Of a DNA stretch of 64,000 bases, positions 1-9,306 are shown in pieces. The notes under the pieces are model-generated. The model saw nothing but the letters and a program-made list of their open reading frames with translations, did not search any database and was not told where the DNA came from. This stretch comes from HK1 sp965221725 (lineage in GTDB: Bacteria > Pseudomonadota > Gammaproteobacteria > HK1), in NCBI GenBank assembly GCA_965221725.1, contig OZ244909.1:3658001-3722000 (forward strand). The letters are read 5' to 3'. Numbering within the stretch: the stretch's first letter is position 1; each line of letters begins with the position of its first letter. A program made the translations under genes and the position numbers.

Positions 1-211
1 CGAGACTCTCGTGCCCGCCATCGAGAGCTTGTTCGGCGTGACGTTCCTCTCTCCGGACATCTACTACATCAGCGCGGTGCCTTCGGAGATGCGCTGGCGC
101 GACGTGGCGGCGGTGGGCACCGTGGCTTTCGTGATGTGCGTCCTCGCGACGATCTACCCGGCGTGGAAAGCCTCGCGGATCCATCCGGTAGAGGCGTTGC
201 GCCATGAGTGA
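1..211 (+). CDS. Lipoprotein-releasing ABC transporter permease LolC/LolE, C-terminal end (partial)
   Basis: Only the last 69 codons lie in the window. The peptide ends with a membrane span (about VAFVMCVLATIYP) and the cytoplasmic tail AWKASRIHPVEALRHE, which is the usual LolC/LolE (FtsX-fold) ending. LolC/LolE with LolD extracts outer-membrane lipoproteins from the inner membrane and passes them to LolA. The stop overlaps the lolD start, so the two are translationally coupled. The ALRHE ending looks more like LolC than LolE, but the fragment is too short to decide. The 5' part is outside the window. Confidence 0.88.
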   Translation, partial: ETLVPAIESLFGVTFLSPDIYYISAVPSEMRWRDVAAVGTVAFVMCVLATIYPAWKASRIHPVEALRHE

Positions 212-884
212 GGCGGTTCTCGTCGCCCGCGGTGTCGGCCGGACGTTCCGCCAGGGACGGCTGGAGGTCGAGGTCCTGAAGGGCGTGGATCTCGTGGTCG
301 AGGCCGGGGAGGCGATTGCGCTCACGGGGGCGTCCGGATCCGGCAAGAGCACCCTGCTGCACTGTCTCGGCGGTCTCGACACCCCGGATCGCGGAGAGGT
401 GACTATCGACGGGCGGCCGATGGCGCAGGTCGGTGAACGCGAGCGCTCGGCTCTCCGCAACGAGGTGCTCGGCTTCGTCTATCAGTTCCACCACCTCATG
501 GCCGAGTTCACCGCGCTCGAGAACGTGGCGATGCCGCTGCTCATTCGCGGCATGCGGACCCGGGTCGCGGCCGGACAGGCGCGGGACATGCTCGAGCGGG
601 TCGGTCTCAGCGATCGCGCCGGGCACAAGCCGTCCGAGCTCTCGGGCGGCGAGCGCCAGCGCACCGCCATCGCCCGCGCGCTCGTGACCCGGCCGCGGTG
701 CGTGCTCGCCGACGAGCCCACCGGCAACCTCGACCGGCACACCGCGGACGCGGTGTTCGACCTGCTGCGCTCGCTCAACCGGGAGCTCGGCACCAGCATC
801 GTGGTGGCCACGCACGATCTTTCGCTCAGCGAACGCATGGATCGGCGGCTGCGGGTCGTGGACGGGCGCCTGGATCCTGCCTGA
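204..884 (+). CDS. lolD: Lipoprotein-releasing system ATP-binding protein LolD
   Basis: 226 aa, normal for LolD. Walker A is GASGSGKST (near residue 50), the ABC signature is LSGGERQR, Walker B is CVLADEPTGNLD and the H-loop is VVATHD. The combination ADEPTGNLD plus a Q-loop followed by HHLMAEFTALEN is typical of the LolD/MacB group. It powers release of lipoproteins from the inner membrane. Its ATG overlaps the last codons of the upstream permease by 8 nt. The next gene is convergent; the 166 nt between them hold no clear terminator. Confidence 0.95.
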   Translation: MSEAVLVARGVGRTFRQGRLEVEVLKGVDLVVEAGEAIALTGASGSGKSTLLHCLGGLDTPDRGEVTIDGRPMAQVGERERSALRNEVLGFVYQFHHLMAEFTALENVAMPLLIRGMRTRVAAGQARDMLERVGLSDRAGHKPSELSGGERQRTAIARALVTRPRCVLADEPTGNLDRHTADAVFDLLRSLNRELGTSIVVATHDLSLSERMDRRLRVVDGRLDPA

Positions 885-1050
885 CCCCATCGGCGATCGA
901 TCGACACGGTCCGCCGGTCGGACTGACCCGAGCCGATCTCCGATCACGGCGGCGCACCGCCAGCCCGGCCAGGATTGGAAAACCGCTCAGGCCCGGACGG
1001 CTCCGTTTCGAGGGCCGGGCCGACGCCGTCCGAGCGCCCGACAAGAGCCG

Positions 1051-1668
1051 TCAGAGCCTCGGATCGCCCTTCCCGGGGCTCCCGACCGGCGCGGGTGGGG
1101 GTATGCCGGGGGCGGGAGAGCCGGACCCGATCGGGTCGCGGCGTCGGCGCCGGCGGATGCGACGTTCGCGCCACGAGGCCATGGTGTGAGCTCGCCACGC
1201 GAGCCGGATCAGAACCTGCCCGAGAAGCGCCGAGGCCAGGCCGAGCACGAAGCATCCGAGAAGCAGCGGCTCCCACACCTGGCCCAGTCCCTCGAACAGC
1301 CAACGCAGCGACACCTCGATCCGGAAGTCTCCGGGCGGCCGGTCGAGTATCCACGCTCCGAGCTTGTGGGCCGCGTAGAACATCGGCGCCACCGTCACCG
1401 GGTTGCTCACCCACACCGCCGCGACCGCGACCGGAAGATTGCAGCGCGCCACGAGCGCGGCTCCGGCAGCGAGGATCATCTGGAAGGGCACGGGCGCCCA
1501 GGCCATGAACAGGCCGAGGGAGACGGCCCACGCCACCGAACTCCGGCCGAGGTGCCACCGGTCGGGGTCGAAGAGCGTTCGGCCGAAGATGCGACGCAGG
1601 ACCGTGTGCCTGCGAAGCTCGTGCGTCCCGGGGATCATTCTGCGCAGCAACCGTCTCATCTTCCTCAT
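1051..1668 (-). CDS. DUF2062 inner-membrane protein
   Basis: 205 aa from the ATG at 1668; a second ATG three codons later is also possible. Upstream in-frame sequence is not conserved-looking, so the long open frame to 2298 is not used. The order is a basic N-terminus, the motif HLGRSSVAWAVSLGLFMAWAPVP, then two or three hydrophobic segments including WVSNPVTVAPMFYAA, all typical of DUF2062. The C-terminus is a basic run followed by a Pro/Gly-rich tail. The family has no established biochemical role. It is commonly found beside comEC/exbBD in Gammaproteobacteria, as here, divergent from comEC. Confidence 0.85.
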   Translation of the reverse strand: MRKMRRLLRRMIPGTHELRRHTVLRRIFGRTLFDPDRWHLGRSSVAWAVSLGLFMAWAPVPFQMILAAGAALVARCNLPVAVAAVWVSNPVTVAPMFYAAHKLGAWILDRPPGDFRIEVSLRWLFEGLGQVWEPLLLGCFVLGLASALLGQVLIRLAWRAHTMASWRERRIRRRRRRDPIGSGSPAPGIPPPAPVGSPGKGDPRL

Positions 1669-1846
1669 CTCGTACCGGCGCCGGGCTGAAATCCCACAAT
1701 CGACGGGTTCTCGGCCCCTATGCACGAACTCCCCGGGCTGACGGCACGCGGTTGCGAGAAGGGCATTATCCATGTCCTGCCATTGGCGTCCACGAGTTGC
1801 CGATCTCCTGCGCACCCTTCGATGAACCCGTTTCCGTGAACCCTCC

Positions 1847-4198
1847 GTGCTGCTGATCGCCTGCCTCTTCGTGATCGGGGTGGCGGTGCTGGAGAACGAG
1901 CCAGTGCTGCCCGATGCGATGTGGTGCGCGCCGCTTCCCCTCCTCGTGATGCTCATTTTCGCGCGGGTCCGGATGGCCCCCCTGTTCGCTCTTGCCGCCG
2001 GGTATTGCTGGGCGGCTTTCGTTGCGCATGTGCAGATGGGCGCGTGGGGCTCGGTGGCGGCGCCAGTGGAGGGGCGCGATATCGAGGTGACGGGTACGGT
2101 GCGCGGTCTTCCCGATGTTGACTCGCGTCGGGCGCGCTTCGAATTCCGGGTGCTCGACAGCACCCACGCGCCCCTGACCGGGGCCCGGCTGCGGCTCTCG
2201 TGGTACGACGCGGAGGCGGCTCCGTCGCCAGGGTCTGTGTGGCCGGGGTCGGTATGGCGTCTGACGGTCCGGATTCGCCGGCCGCGGGGGTGGCTCAATC
2301 CGGGCGGCTCCGACTACGAGGGGCGACTGTTCGCCGACCGCATTGCCGCCACCGGCTACGTCAGAGCCGGGGAGGTCATCGGCTCGGCGCCGGTGTTCTC
2401 GCTTGCGCGGGTGGACATGGTGCGCGCGGATCTGGCCCGGTGGATTCGTTCCGCGCTCGACGGGTACGACAGCGAGGGCCTGGTCCGTGCGCTTGCCATC
2501 GGCGATCGGAGCGGCCTCTCCGAGGATCGCTGGCGCACGCTGCGCGTGACCGGCATCGCCCACCTCATGGCGATCTCGGGCCTGCATGTCGGGATGGCGG
2601 CGGGCGCCGCGTACTGGCTGGCGCTGCGGGTGTGGACGCTGGTGCCGCGCGCCGCGCTCCTCGTCCCCGCCCCTCAGCTCGCAGGAGTCGCGGCGATGCT
2701 TGCCGCCTTCGCCTACGCGCTGCTGGCGGGTCTCGCACTCCCCACGCAGCGCGCGCTGCTGATGCTGGGGGTTGTGTTCGCGTCGCACCTGGCAAGGCGC
2801 TGCGTTCGGCCCTCGCACAGTCTCGCGCTGGCGCTGATCGCGGTCCTGATCGTCGATCCGCACAGCGTGCGGGCTCCGGGTTTCTGGCTGTCGTTCGTCG
2901 CGGTCGCGGTCATCGTGATGGCGCTCGCCACCCGGCCGGCGGTGGATGTGCGCACCGTCTCCGGCCGACTGCGCATGGTGGCCACGGTGCAGATTGCGGT
3001 CACGGTGGGGTTGGCGCCGGTGACTCTCGCCGTCTTCGCCGAGCAGTCGGTGGTGTCTCCATTCGTCAATGCGCTCGTCATCCCGCTCGTCGGCATCATC
3101 GTCGTTCCTGTGGTTCTCCTGGGTCTGCTCGCCGGGGCGGTGCATCCGCCGGCGGGAGCGGTGCTGCTCGCGGTTGCGGCCGGGGGACTCGACGCATTGT
3201 GGCCGCTCATCGAGGGGGTCGCCGCGCATGCCGTCATGCTGCGCGCGCCGGGCGCGATCGGAGCATGGCCACTCGCGGCCGCGGTGGTGGGGGTGCTGAT
3301 CGTGCTCGCGCCGCGGGGCCTCGCCCTGCGCTGGCTCGGTCTTGCGTGGATGTTGCCGATGTTCTTGCTGCGCCCGGCCCCGGTCGAGGTGGGCGCCTGG
3401 CGAATGACGGTGCTCGATGTGGGGCACGGACTCTCGGTGGTGGTGGAGACGGCACGGCACGTGCTGGTCTACGACACGGGGCCGCGGGTGGGGAGTCGCC
3501 TCGATGCCGCCGCCCTCGCCGTGCTGCCGTACCTCGCGGGCCGGGGCCACGACCGCATCGACCGCGTGGTGCTGAGTCATGGCGACGCGGACCACGTCGG
3601 AGGTTACCGGCGACTTGTCACGACGATCCCCGTCGCGGAGACCATCGCGAACGGCGCGGTGGGGCCGCACGAGCCGGATCTCCCCTGCGAGGCGGGCACG
3701 GAGTGGGAATGGGACGGAGTGTCCTTCGAGGTGCTCTATCCGTTCCGCGAACGGACGGGGTTCGACAACGCCCATTCGTGCGTGATCCGTATCGAGGGCG
3801 CCGGCGGCAGCGTGCTTCTCACCGGGGACATCGAGAGCGGCAGCGAGCGTGCGCTCGCCGCGCGTTCGGGACCCCGCCTCGCCGCCGATGTCCTCGTGAT
3901 TCCGCATCACGGCAGCAGGACGTCATCGACCCGACCCTTCATCGCCCTGGTCGCCCCCTCGATCGGGATCTTCAGCGCGTCCGAGCATGGACGATTCCGG
4001 CTTCCCCATCCCGAAATCGTCTCCCGGTACGTCGGCGCGGGGATTGCGACGTATTCGACCTCGCGCTGCGGCGCCGTCACCATCGAGTCCGACGCGGCCG
4101 GCGGGCCGCGGATCGCCCGCGTCGAACGCGAGGCCGGGCGCCGGTACTGGCATGGGTCCGATCCGCCGTGCCGGGGCGGGCCCCGACTCGCGCGGTAA
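1847..4198 (+). CDS. comEC: ComEC/Rec2 family DNA uptake channel protein
   Basis: 783 aa from a GTG start; the nearby ATG at 1822 is in another frame. The order is an N-terminal DUF4131-like membrane segment, a multi-span competence domain starting around the motif AISGLHVGM, and a C-terminal metallo-beta-lactamase-like domain from about residue 515 (VLDVGHGLSVVVE, then SHGDADHVGG near 577 and IPHHGSRTSST). ComEC forms the inner-membrane channel for single-stranded DNA in natural transformation. Many gammaproteobacterial genomes carry it without a full competence set, so uptake is not shown by this gene alone. It begins the run comEC-exbB-exbD-lpxK-kdsB. Confidence 0.95.
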   Translation: MLLIACLFVIGVAVLENEPVLPDAMWCAPLPLLVMLIFARVRMAPLFALAAGYCWAAFVAHVQMGAWGSVAAPVEGRDIEVTGTVRGLPDVDSRRARFEFRVLDSTHAPLTGARLRLSWYDAEAAPSPGSVWPGSVWRLTVRIRRPRGWLNPGGSDYEGRLFADRIAATGYVRAGEVIGSAPVFSLARVDMVRADLARWIRSALDGYDSEGLVRALAIGDRSGLSEDRWRTLRVTGIAHLMAISGLHVGMAAGAAYWLALRVWTLVPRAALLVPAPQLAGVAAMLAAFAYALLAGLALPTQRALLMLGVVFASHLARRCVRPSHSLALALIAVLIVDPHSVRAPGFWLSFVAVAVIVMALATRPAVDVRTVSGRLRMVATVQIAVTVGLAPVTLAVFAEQSVVSPFVNALVIPLVGIIVVPVVLLGLLAGAVHPPAGAVLLAVAAGGLDALWPLIEGVAAHAVMLRAPGAIGAWPLAAAVVGVLIVLAPRGLALRWLGLAWMLPMFLLRPAPVEVGAWRMTVLDVGHGLSVVVETARHVLVYDTGPRVGSRLDAAALAVLPYLAGRGHDRIDRVVLSHGDADHVGGYRRLVTTIPVAETIANGAVGPHEPDLPCEAGTEWEWDGVSFEVLYPFRERTGFDNAHSCVIRIEGAGGSVLLTGDIESGSERALAARSGPRLAADVLVIPHHGSRTSSTRPFIALVAPSIGIFSASEHGRFRLPHPEIVSRYVGAGIATYSTSRCGAVTIESDAAGGPRIARVEREAGRRYWHGSDPPCRGGPRLAR

Positions 4199-4218
4199 GG
4201 GTGTGGTGAGGATGTGGG

Positions 4219-4246
4219 TTGCGAGTCCGGTCCACCCGGTTATCAT
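4219..4246 (+). promoter_or_regulatory. Candidate sigma-70 promoter for exbB
   Basis: TTGCGA (4219-4224), 16 nt, TATCAT (4241-4246), ending 39 nt before the exbB ATG. The -10 matches consensus at 5 of 6 positions and the -35 at 4 of 6. It lies in the 87-nt gap after comEC. Inferred by eye only. Confidence 0.4.
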
Positions 4247-4285
4247 TCGGGTTCCCTCCTGCGCCCCCCGGCACGCGGAGAAGCA

Positions 4286-4917
<632 letters not shown>

Positions 4918-4921
<4 letters not shown>

Positions 4922-5343
4922 AGTTTCGGGCTTCGAATCGCGGCTCCCCCGAGGTCAATCTCACCGCGCTGATCGATGTCGTCTTCCTGCTGCTCATCTT
5001 CTTCATGGTGTCCACGACCTTCGAATGGCGCACCGAACTCGGTATCGAACTCCCGGAGGCGAGCCCTCGCGAGAACGCCCAGGACGACGCGGCCGTGGAT
5101 GTCGTGATTGATGCCGCCGGAGGCATCGAAGTCGAGGGCCGGCGGCTCGCCGACCCCACGCCGCAGAGTCTCCGGCAGGCTCTGGCGCGCGCGGCGCGGG
5201 GGCTCGACTCCCCGCCGGTGGTGATCAGCGCCGACGCCCGGACCCCGCACCAGTCGGTGGTCACGGTCATGGATGCCGCGCGCACGGCGGGCCTGTACCG
5301 GCTCACGTTCGCGGCGCGTCGATCGGGGGAGTCGGATCCTTGA
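4918..5343 (+). CDS. exbD: ExbD/TolR family biopolymer transport protein
   Basis: 141 aa, GTG start overlapping the exbB stop. The N-terminal anchor carries the key Asp in the span NLTALIDVVFLLLIFFMV, followed by a periplasmic domain ending in the ExbD/TolR pattern on the order of VMDAARTAGLYRLTFA. It is the partner of ExbB in the proton motor. In many relatives msbA follows exbD directly; here 144 nt of apparently non-coding sequence leads straight to lpxK. Confidence 0.92.
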
Positions 5344-5487
5344 CCCCGGAGCGCGAATTTCACCTCCACGCCTTCCCCCCACCCCCGCGGGGGGCCAGGG
5401 CGCGAACCGTCGCAGTTCGCCCGCGGGGCCGGCAGTATCGGCAGCCTCGCGTTCCGCCGCTGACCCCCGCCCCGGACTCGGCTCGCC

Positions 5488-6507
5488 TTGCCTGTGCGTG
5501 AAGCGCCGCATTTCTGGTACGCGCGCAATTCGTTCGGCGCCCTGCTGGCCCCGATGGGGTGGCTGGTCGGGCTGTTCACCATTGTGCGCCGCGCCGCCTA
5601 TCGGTACGGGATACGCCGCTCCTGGCGGATCGGCTGCCCGGTGGTCATCGTCGGGAACCTGAGCGTCGGGGGAACGGGGAAGACTCCACTGGTCATCGCC
5701 ATCGCGAAGCTCCTCGCGGCGCGGGGCGTGCGGGTGGGGGTCATCTGCCGCGGATACCGGGGCACCGGCAGCCGCTGGCCCCGGAAGGTCCGGCCCGACA
5801 GCGATCCGGGCCGGGTGGGCGACGAGGCGGTACTGCTCGCGCGTCGGACCGGGGTCCCGGTGGCGGCCGGACCGAACCGCATCGCCGCCGGGCGCATCCT
5901 GTTCCGGCGCGCGAAGTGCGACGTGATCCTGAGCGACGACGGACTCCAGCACCTGCGCCTCGCCCGCGATGTGGAGATCGTCGTGATCGACGCAGAACGG
6001 CGGCATGGAAATGGCCGATGTCTGCCGGTCGGGCCGCTGCGAGAGCCCCTCGGCCGGCTTGCGTCGGTCGACCTCGTGGTCGCGAACGGTCCCGCGGCGC
6101 CGGGCGAGTTCGAGATGCGCCTCGAACCCGGCCCCGCGGTGAACCTCGCCGATCCGGGGCTCGTGCGCCCGCTCGGGGCGTTTCGCGGCGAGGCGGTCCA
6201 CGCGGTGTGCGCGATCGGCCACCAGGAGCGGTTCTTCCGCACCCTGGAGAGCCACGGATTGACGATCGTCCGCCATCCATTTCCGGATCATCATCCGTTT
6301 CGCGAAGAGGAGGTGCGGTTCTCCGACGATACCCCGGTGCTCATGACGGAGAAGGATGCGGTGAAGTGCGAGCGGTTCGCCGATGCGCGCCACTGGTGTG
6401 TGCCGGTCGACGCGGTGCTTTCGAATGCACTGCAAGACAGGCTTCTCGCGATCGTTCACGGGCTTGGCGTGGTCCTGGATCCGGATACCCAATCGTCGGT
6501 GGCGTGA
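5488..6507 (+). CDS. lpxK: Tetraacyldisaccharide 4'-kinase LpxK
   Basis: 339 aa from a TTG codon at 5488; a GTG at 5494 is an equally possible start. It phosphorylates the lipid A disaccharide at the 4' position on the inner face of the inner membrane. The N-terminal membrane-associated helix (FGALLAPMGWLVGLFTIVRRAAY) and the P-loop GNLSVGGTGKTPLV are typical, as are the family blocks VGVICRGYRG, GDEAVLLARRTGVPV and ILSDDGLQHLRLARD. The gene ends in a GTGA overlap with kdsB, so the lipid A and Kdo pathways are coupled in one transcript. Confidence 0.95.
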   Translation: MPVREAPHFWYARNSFGALLAPMGWLVGLFTIVRRAAYRYGIRRSWRIGCPVVIVGNLSVGGTGKTPLVIAIAKLLAARGVRVGVICRGYRGTGSRWPRKVRPDSDPGRVGDEAVLLARRTGVPVAAGPNRIAAGRILFRRAKCDVILSDDGLQHLRLARDVEIVVIDAERRHGNGRCLPVGPLREPLGRLASVDLVVANGPAAPGEFEMRLEPGPAVNLADPGLVRPLGAFRGEAVHAVCAIGHQERFFRTLESHGLTIVRHPFPDHHPFREEEVRFSDDTPVLMTEKDAVKCERFADARHWCVPVDAVLSNALQDRLLAIVHGLGVVLDPDTQSSVA

Positions 6508-7286
6508 ACTGCCTCGTCGTGATTCCGGCGCGGTACGCATCGGCGCGACTGCCGGGCAAGCCGCTGGCGGACATCGCCGGAAAGCCGATGGTGGTCCGGG
6601 TCCACGAGCGGGCGGTGGCGAGCGGTGTCGGGCCGGTGGTGGTGGCGACCGACGACGAGCGGGTAGCCGCCGTGGCGCGGTCCGGCGGCGCGGATGTGAT
6701 CCTCACCTCGCGCGCGCACGCGAGCGGCACCGACCGCATCGCGGAAGTCGCCGCGATGCGTCAACTCGACCCCGAGACGGTGGTGGTCAACGTGCAGGGT
6801 GACGAGCCGTTGCTCCCGCCGAGTCTGATCGAGCAAGTCGCGTCCAACCTCTCGGATCGACCGGATTTCGCGATCGCGTCCCTGTGCGAAGCCATCGAGC
6901 GCGAGGAGGAGATCTTCGATCCCGGGGTGGTCAAGGTAGTGTTCGGCGCGAACGGCCGGGCCGCGTACTTCTCGCGCGCTCCGATCCCGTACCGCCGCGG
7001 GCGCTCCGAACCCGGTGTCGGCACCTCCCGGGCGGGCGCGGCCGCCGGTCCGCACTACCGGCATATCGGCCTGTACGCTTATCGCGCGAGGTTCCTGGCT
7101 CGGTTCGCATCCCTCACGCCGGCGCCGAGCGAGCTCGCGGAATCACTCGAGCAGCTCCGCGCCATCCACCACGGCTTCCCGATTCACATGGAGGTCGCGC
7201 GCGAGCGGCCCGGCCCGGGGGTGGACACGCCGGCCGATCTGGAGCGGGTGAGGGTGATCTTCGAGGCAGCGGCATCCGACGGATGA
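6504..7286 (+). CDS. kdsB: 3-deoxy-manno-octulosonate cytidylyltransferase KdsB
   Basis: 260 aa, GTG start inside the lpxK stop. It makes CMP-Kdo from Kdo and CTP for LPS inner core. Motifs: VVIPARYASARLPGKPLADI at the N-terminus (nucleotide binding), VVVATDDERV, NVQGDEPLLPP, and YFSRAPIPYRRG followed by HIGLYAYRARFL. The loop around GVGTSRAGAAAGPH is slightly longer than in Escherichia coli. Length and motifs indicate a complete, functional enzyme. Confidence 0.96.
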   Translation: MNCLVVIPARYASARLPGKPLADIAGKPMVVRVHERAVASGVGPVVVATDDERVAAVARSGGADVILTSRAHASGTDRIAEVAAMRQLDPETVVVNVQGDEPLLPPSLIEQVASNLSDRPDFAIASLCEAIEREEEIFDPGVVKVVFGANGRAAYFSRAPIPYRRGRSEPGVGTSRAGAAAGPHYRHIGLYAYRARFLARFASLTPAPSELAESLEQLRAIHHGFPIHMEVARERPGPGVDTPADLERVRVIFEAAASDG

Positions 7287-7408
7287 CCGCGCCGGGGACG
7301 CACGCATGTAGAATGCGCCCGCTCGCCAATGCGTGAACCCGTATCTCCTGTTCCCCAATGGTGGATCGAGGCGGTGGCGCAGCCCGGCCGCGAAACTTGC
7401 GAATCCCC

Positions 7409-8188
7409 ATGAATATCAGCGAGCTGCCTGCCACATTGCCGGTGCCCGAGGTTCGCTCCGGGCCGGTCGTGGCGCGTCATGCGCGCAACGAGGCCGGCCG
7501 CGACTTCGTGGTCGGAGACATCCACGGCATGTTCGCGCACCTGCGCTCCCTGCTCGACGATATCGGCTTCGATCCGGCCGTTGACCGCCTGTTCTCGGTC
7601 GGCGATCTCGTCGATCGGGGTCCGGAGTCGGCGGCGGCCCTCGACTGGCTCGAGCATGCATGGTTCCACCCCTGCCGCGGGAATCACGAGCAGTTCGCCA
7701 TCGACTCCGAAGATCCGGTCCAGTACGACCTGTGGATCAACCACAACGGGGGCTCATGGTGGCTCGATCAGGACGACGCGGCGCGTGCGCGCTTCCGCCA
7801 GGCGTTCGTGGACCTCCCGCTCGCCATCGAGGTGGAGACGGCGTCGGGAGTGGTGGGGATCATCCACGCGGACGTGCCGCCGCTCGTTCCCTGGGACCGC
7901 TTCATGGAGATGCTGAGCGCCCATGATCGCGATGCCGCGTTCTACGCGCTGTGGTCGCGAAATCGCGTCCACGGGGCCAGCCCCCGGCTGCCGGTGCGCG
8001 GGGGAGTGGAGCGGGTGTACTGCGGGCACACGCCGACGCGGACCACGATCCGGATCGAGAATGTGCACTACATCGATACCGGGGCGGTGTACGTCCGGGA
8101 GGGGTACGACGCCGCGCGGCTGACGATGGTGCAGATCCATCCCGAGCAGCATCGCGAGTACGCGATCCGTACCGCACAGACGGTGTGA
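7409..8188 (+). CDS. Metallophosphoesterase, Ser/Thr protein phosphatase family
   Basis: 259 aa from ATG 7409. The phosphoesterase metal motifs are all present: GDIHG (residues about 36-40), GDLVDRGPES, RGNHE, and a late GHTPTRT followed by YIDTGAVY. This set matches the small bacterial PrpA/PrpB-like phosphatases and some ApaH relatives. Substrate cannot be told from sequence. A possible -10 (TAGAAT at 7309) lies upstream. It stands alone between kdsB and the convergent infA. Confidence 0.85.
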   Translation: MNISELPATLPVPEVRSGPVVARHARNEAGRDFVVGDIHGMFAHLRSLLDDIGFDPAVDRLFSVGDLVDRGPESAAALDWLEHAWFHPCRGNHEQFAIDSEDPVQYDLWINHNGGSWWLDQDDAARARFRQAFVDLPLAIEVETASGVVGIIHADVPPLVPWDRFMEMLSAHDRDAAFYALWSRNRVHGASPRLPVRGGVERVYCGHTPTRTTIRIENVHYIDTGAVYVREGYDAARLTMVQIHPEQHREYAIRTAQTV

Positions 8189-8211
8189 TTGGGTGGATGC
8201 CGGTGGGGTAT

Positions 8212-8245
8212 CCCGGCGTAACCGGGTGAGTCCGGTGTAACCGGA
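8212..8245. other. Two short hairpins in the convergent gap between the phosphatase gene and infA
   Basis: CCCGG-5-CCGGG (8212-8226) and TCCGGT-GTA-ACCGGA (8231-8245) stand 4 nt apart, and the two are near-repeats of each other. They could act as weak bidirectional transcript ends, but neither has a U-run. Confidence 0.3.
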
Positions 8246-8294
8246 GAAGTGGCCGGGTCCGTGCCCGCGGCCGTGAATCTGTGAAACTTCCGGG

Positions 8295-8513
8295 TCAGCG
8301 CACCCGGTAGGTGATGCGGCCCTTGGTGAGATCGTATGGGGTGAGCTGGACCGTGACCCGGTCACCGGTCAGGATGCGGATGTAGTGCTTGCGCATCTTG
8401 CCCGAGATATGGGCGGTCACGACGTGGCCGTTCTCGAGTTCCACCCTGAACATCGTGTTGGGCAGCGTGTCGATCACGGTGCCCTCCATCTCGATGTGAT
8501 CTTCCTTCGCCAA
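8295..8513 (-). CDS. infA: Translation initiation factor IF-1, TTG start
   Basis: 72 aa, exactly the family length, if translation begins at the TTG at 8513 (read as AKEDHIEMEGTVIDTLPN after the initiator). GGAG stands 6 nt upstream of the TTG, and no ATG is available at this position, so the start is well supported. The OB-fold core includes the GKMRKHYIRIL and YDLTKGRITYR blocks. IF-1 helps IF-2 and IF-3 assemble the initiation complex. It is the last gene of the minus-strand group aat-bpt-infA, a common gammaproteobacterial order. Confidence 0.96.
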   Translation of the reverse strand: MAKEDHIEMEGTVIDTLPNTMFRVELENGHVVTAHISGKMRKHYIRILTGDRVTVQLTPYDLTKGRITYRVR

Positions 8514-8598
8514 GCCTGTCTCCGTCGTGGTCCCGGGAGGCGCGCGTAGTGTGCCCGAATTCAGGGTGCGAGCAAAGCCGCTGTCGCTGGGCTTGCGC

Positions 8599-9306
8599 TC
8601 ATTCCACCGACGCCCACCGTCCGTCGATGAACCGTTCCTGAGGCCGGAATTCGGCCTTGTAGCGCATCTTGGGGGAATCCTCGATCCAGTACCCGAGGTA
8701 CAGCCATTCCAGACCGCGGCGCCGCGCCGCATCGACTGCGTGCAGAATGGCGTACGTCCCGAGGCTGCGCTGCTCGAAGGTGGGGTCGAAGAAGGTGTAC
8801 ACGCAGGACAGTGCGTCGGCGAGTCGGTCGATGACCGAGACGGCGATGACCGCGGCGCCGAGCGAGTACTCGAAGAAGAGGGTGTCGCACCATGTACTGG
8901 TGAGGAAGTTGTGGTACTGCCGGGGCGAGGGATCGTCCATGCCGCCGCCGCGATGGCGGGCCGAGAGGTAGCGCCGGTACAGGGCGAAATGCTGCGGCTC
9001 GAAGTGCGCAGGACGGACTGCGAACGCGAGATCGCGGTTCGTGGCCCTCACCCGGCGATGGATCCGCCGGTGGCGGAAGCGCGCCACCGGGACGCGGACC
9101 GGGATGCACGCGCTGCAATTCGCGCACTCGGGGCGGTAGATGTGCGGCCCGCTGCGCCGGAACCCGAGCCGGCTCAGTTCCGTATAGAGCGCCGGGCTCT
9201 TGGGATATGCGGGGTCGGCGAACACCGTGGTCGCCTCGCGCCCCGCGATATAGGTGCACGGATGGCCCGGGGTGGCGAAGAACCGCACCCGATTCGGCGA
9301 ACTCAC
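8599..9306 (-). CDS. bpt: Aspartate/glutamate leucyltransferase (bacterial Ate1-type, Bpt)
   Basis: 235 aa from the GTG at 9306, which overlaps the aat stop (GTGA). It transfers Leu from Leu-tRNA to proteins with N-terminal Asp or Glu, creating N-degrons for ClpS/ClpAP. The N-terminal R-trans domain carries the Cys motifs HPCTYI and PECANCSACIPVRV. The C-terminal GNAT-like half has FLTSTWCDTLFFEY, SCVYTFFDP and LYLGYWIEDSPKMRYKAEFRP, all diagnostic. Directly coupled to aat, so both leucyl-transfer branches of the N-end rule are co-expressed. Confidence 0.95.
   Translation of the reverse strand: MSSPNRVRFFATPGHPCTYIAGREATTVFADPAYPKSPALYTELSRLGFRRSGPHIYRPECANCSACIPVRVPVARFRHRRIHRRVRATNRDLAFAVRPAHFEPQHFALYRRYLSARHRGGGMDDPSPRQYHNFLTSTWCDTLFFEYSLGAAVIAVSVIDRLADALSCVYTFFDPTFEQRSLGTYAILHAVDAARRRGLEWLYLGYWIEDSPKMRYKAEFRPQERFIDGRWASVE

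Noticed and set aside
204..947. Additional antisense genes over lolD
   Set aside because: No motifs; lolD explains the coding signal.
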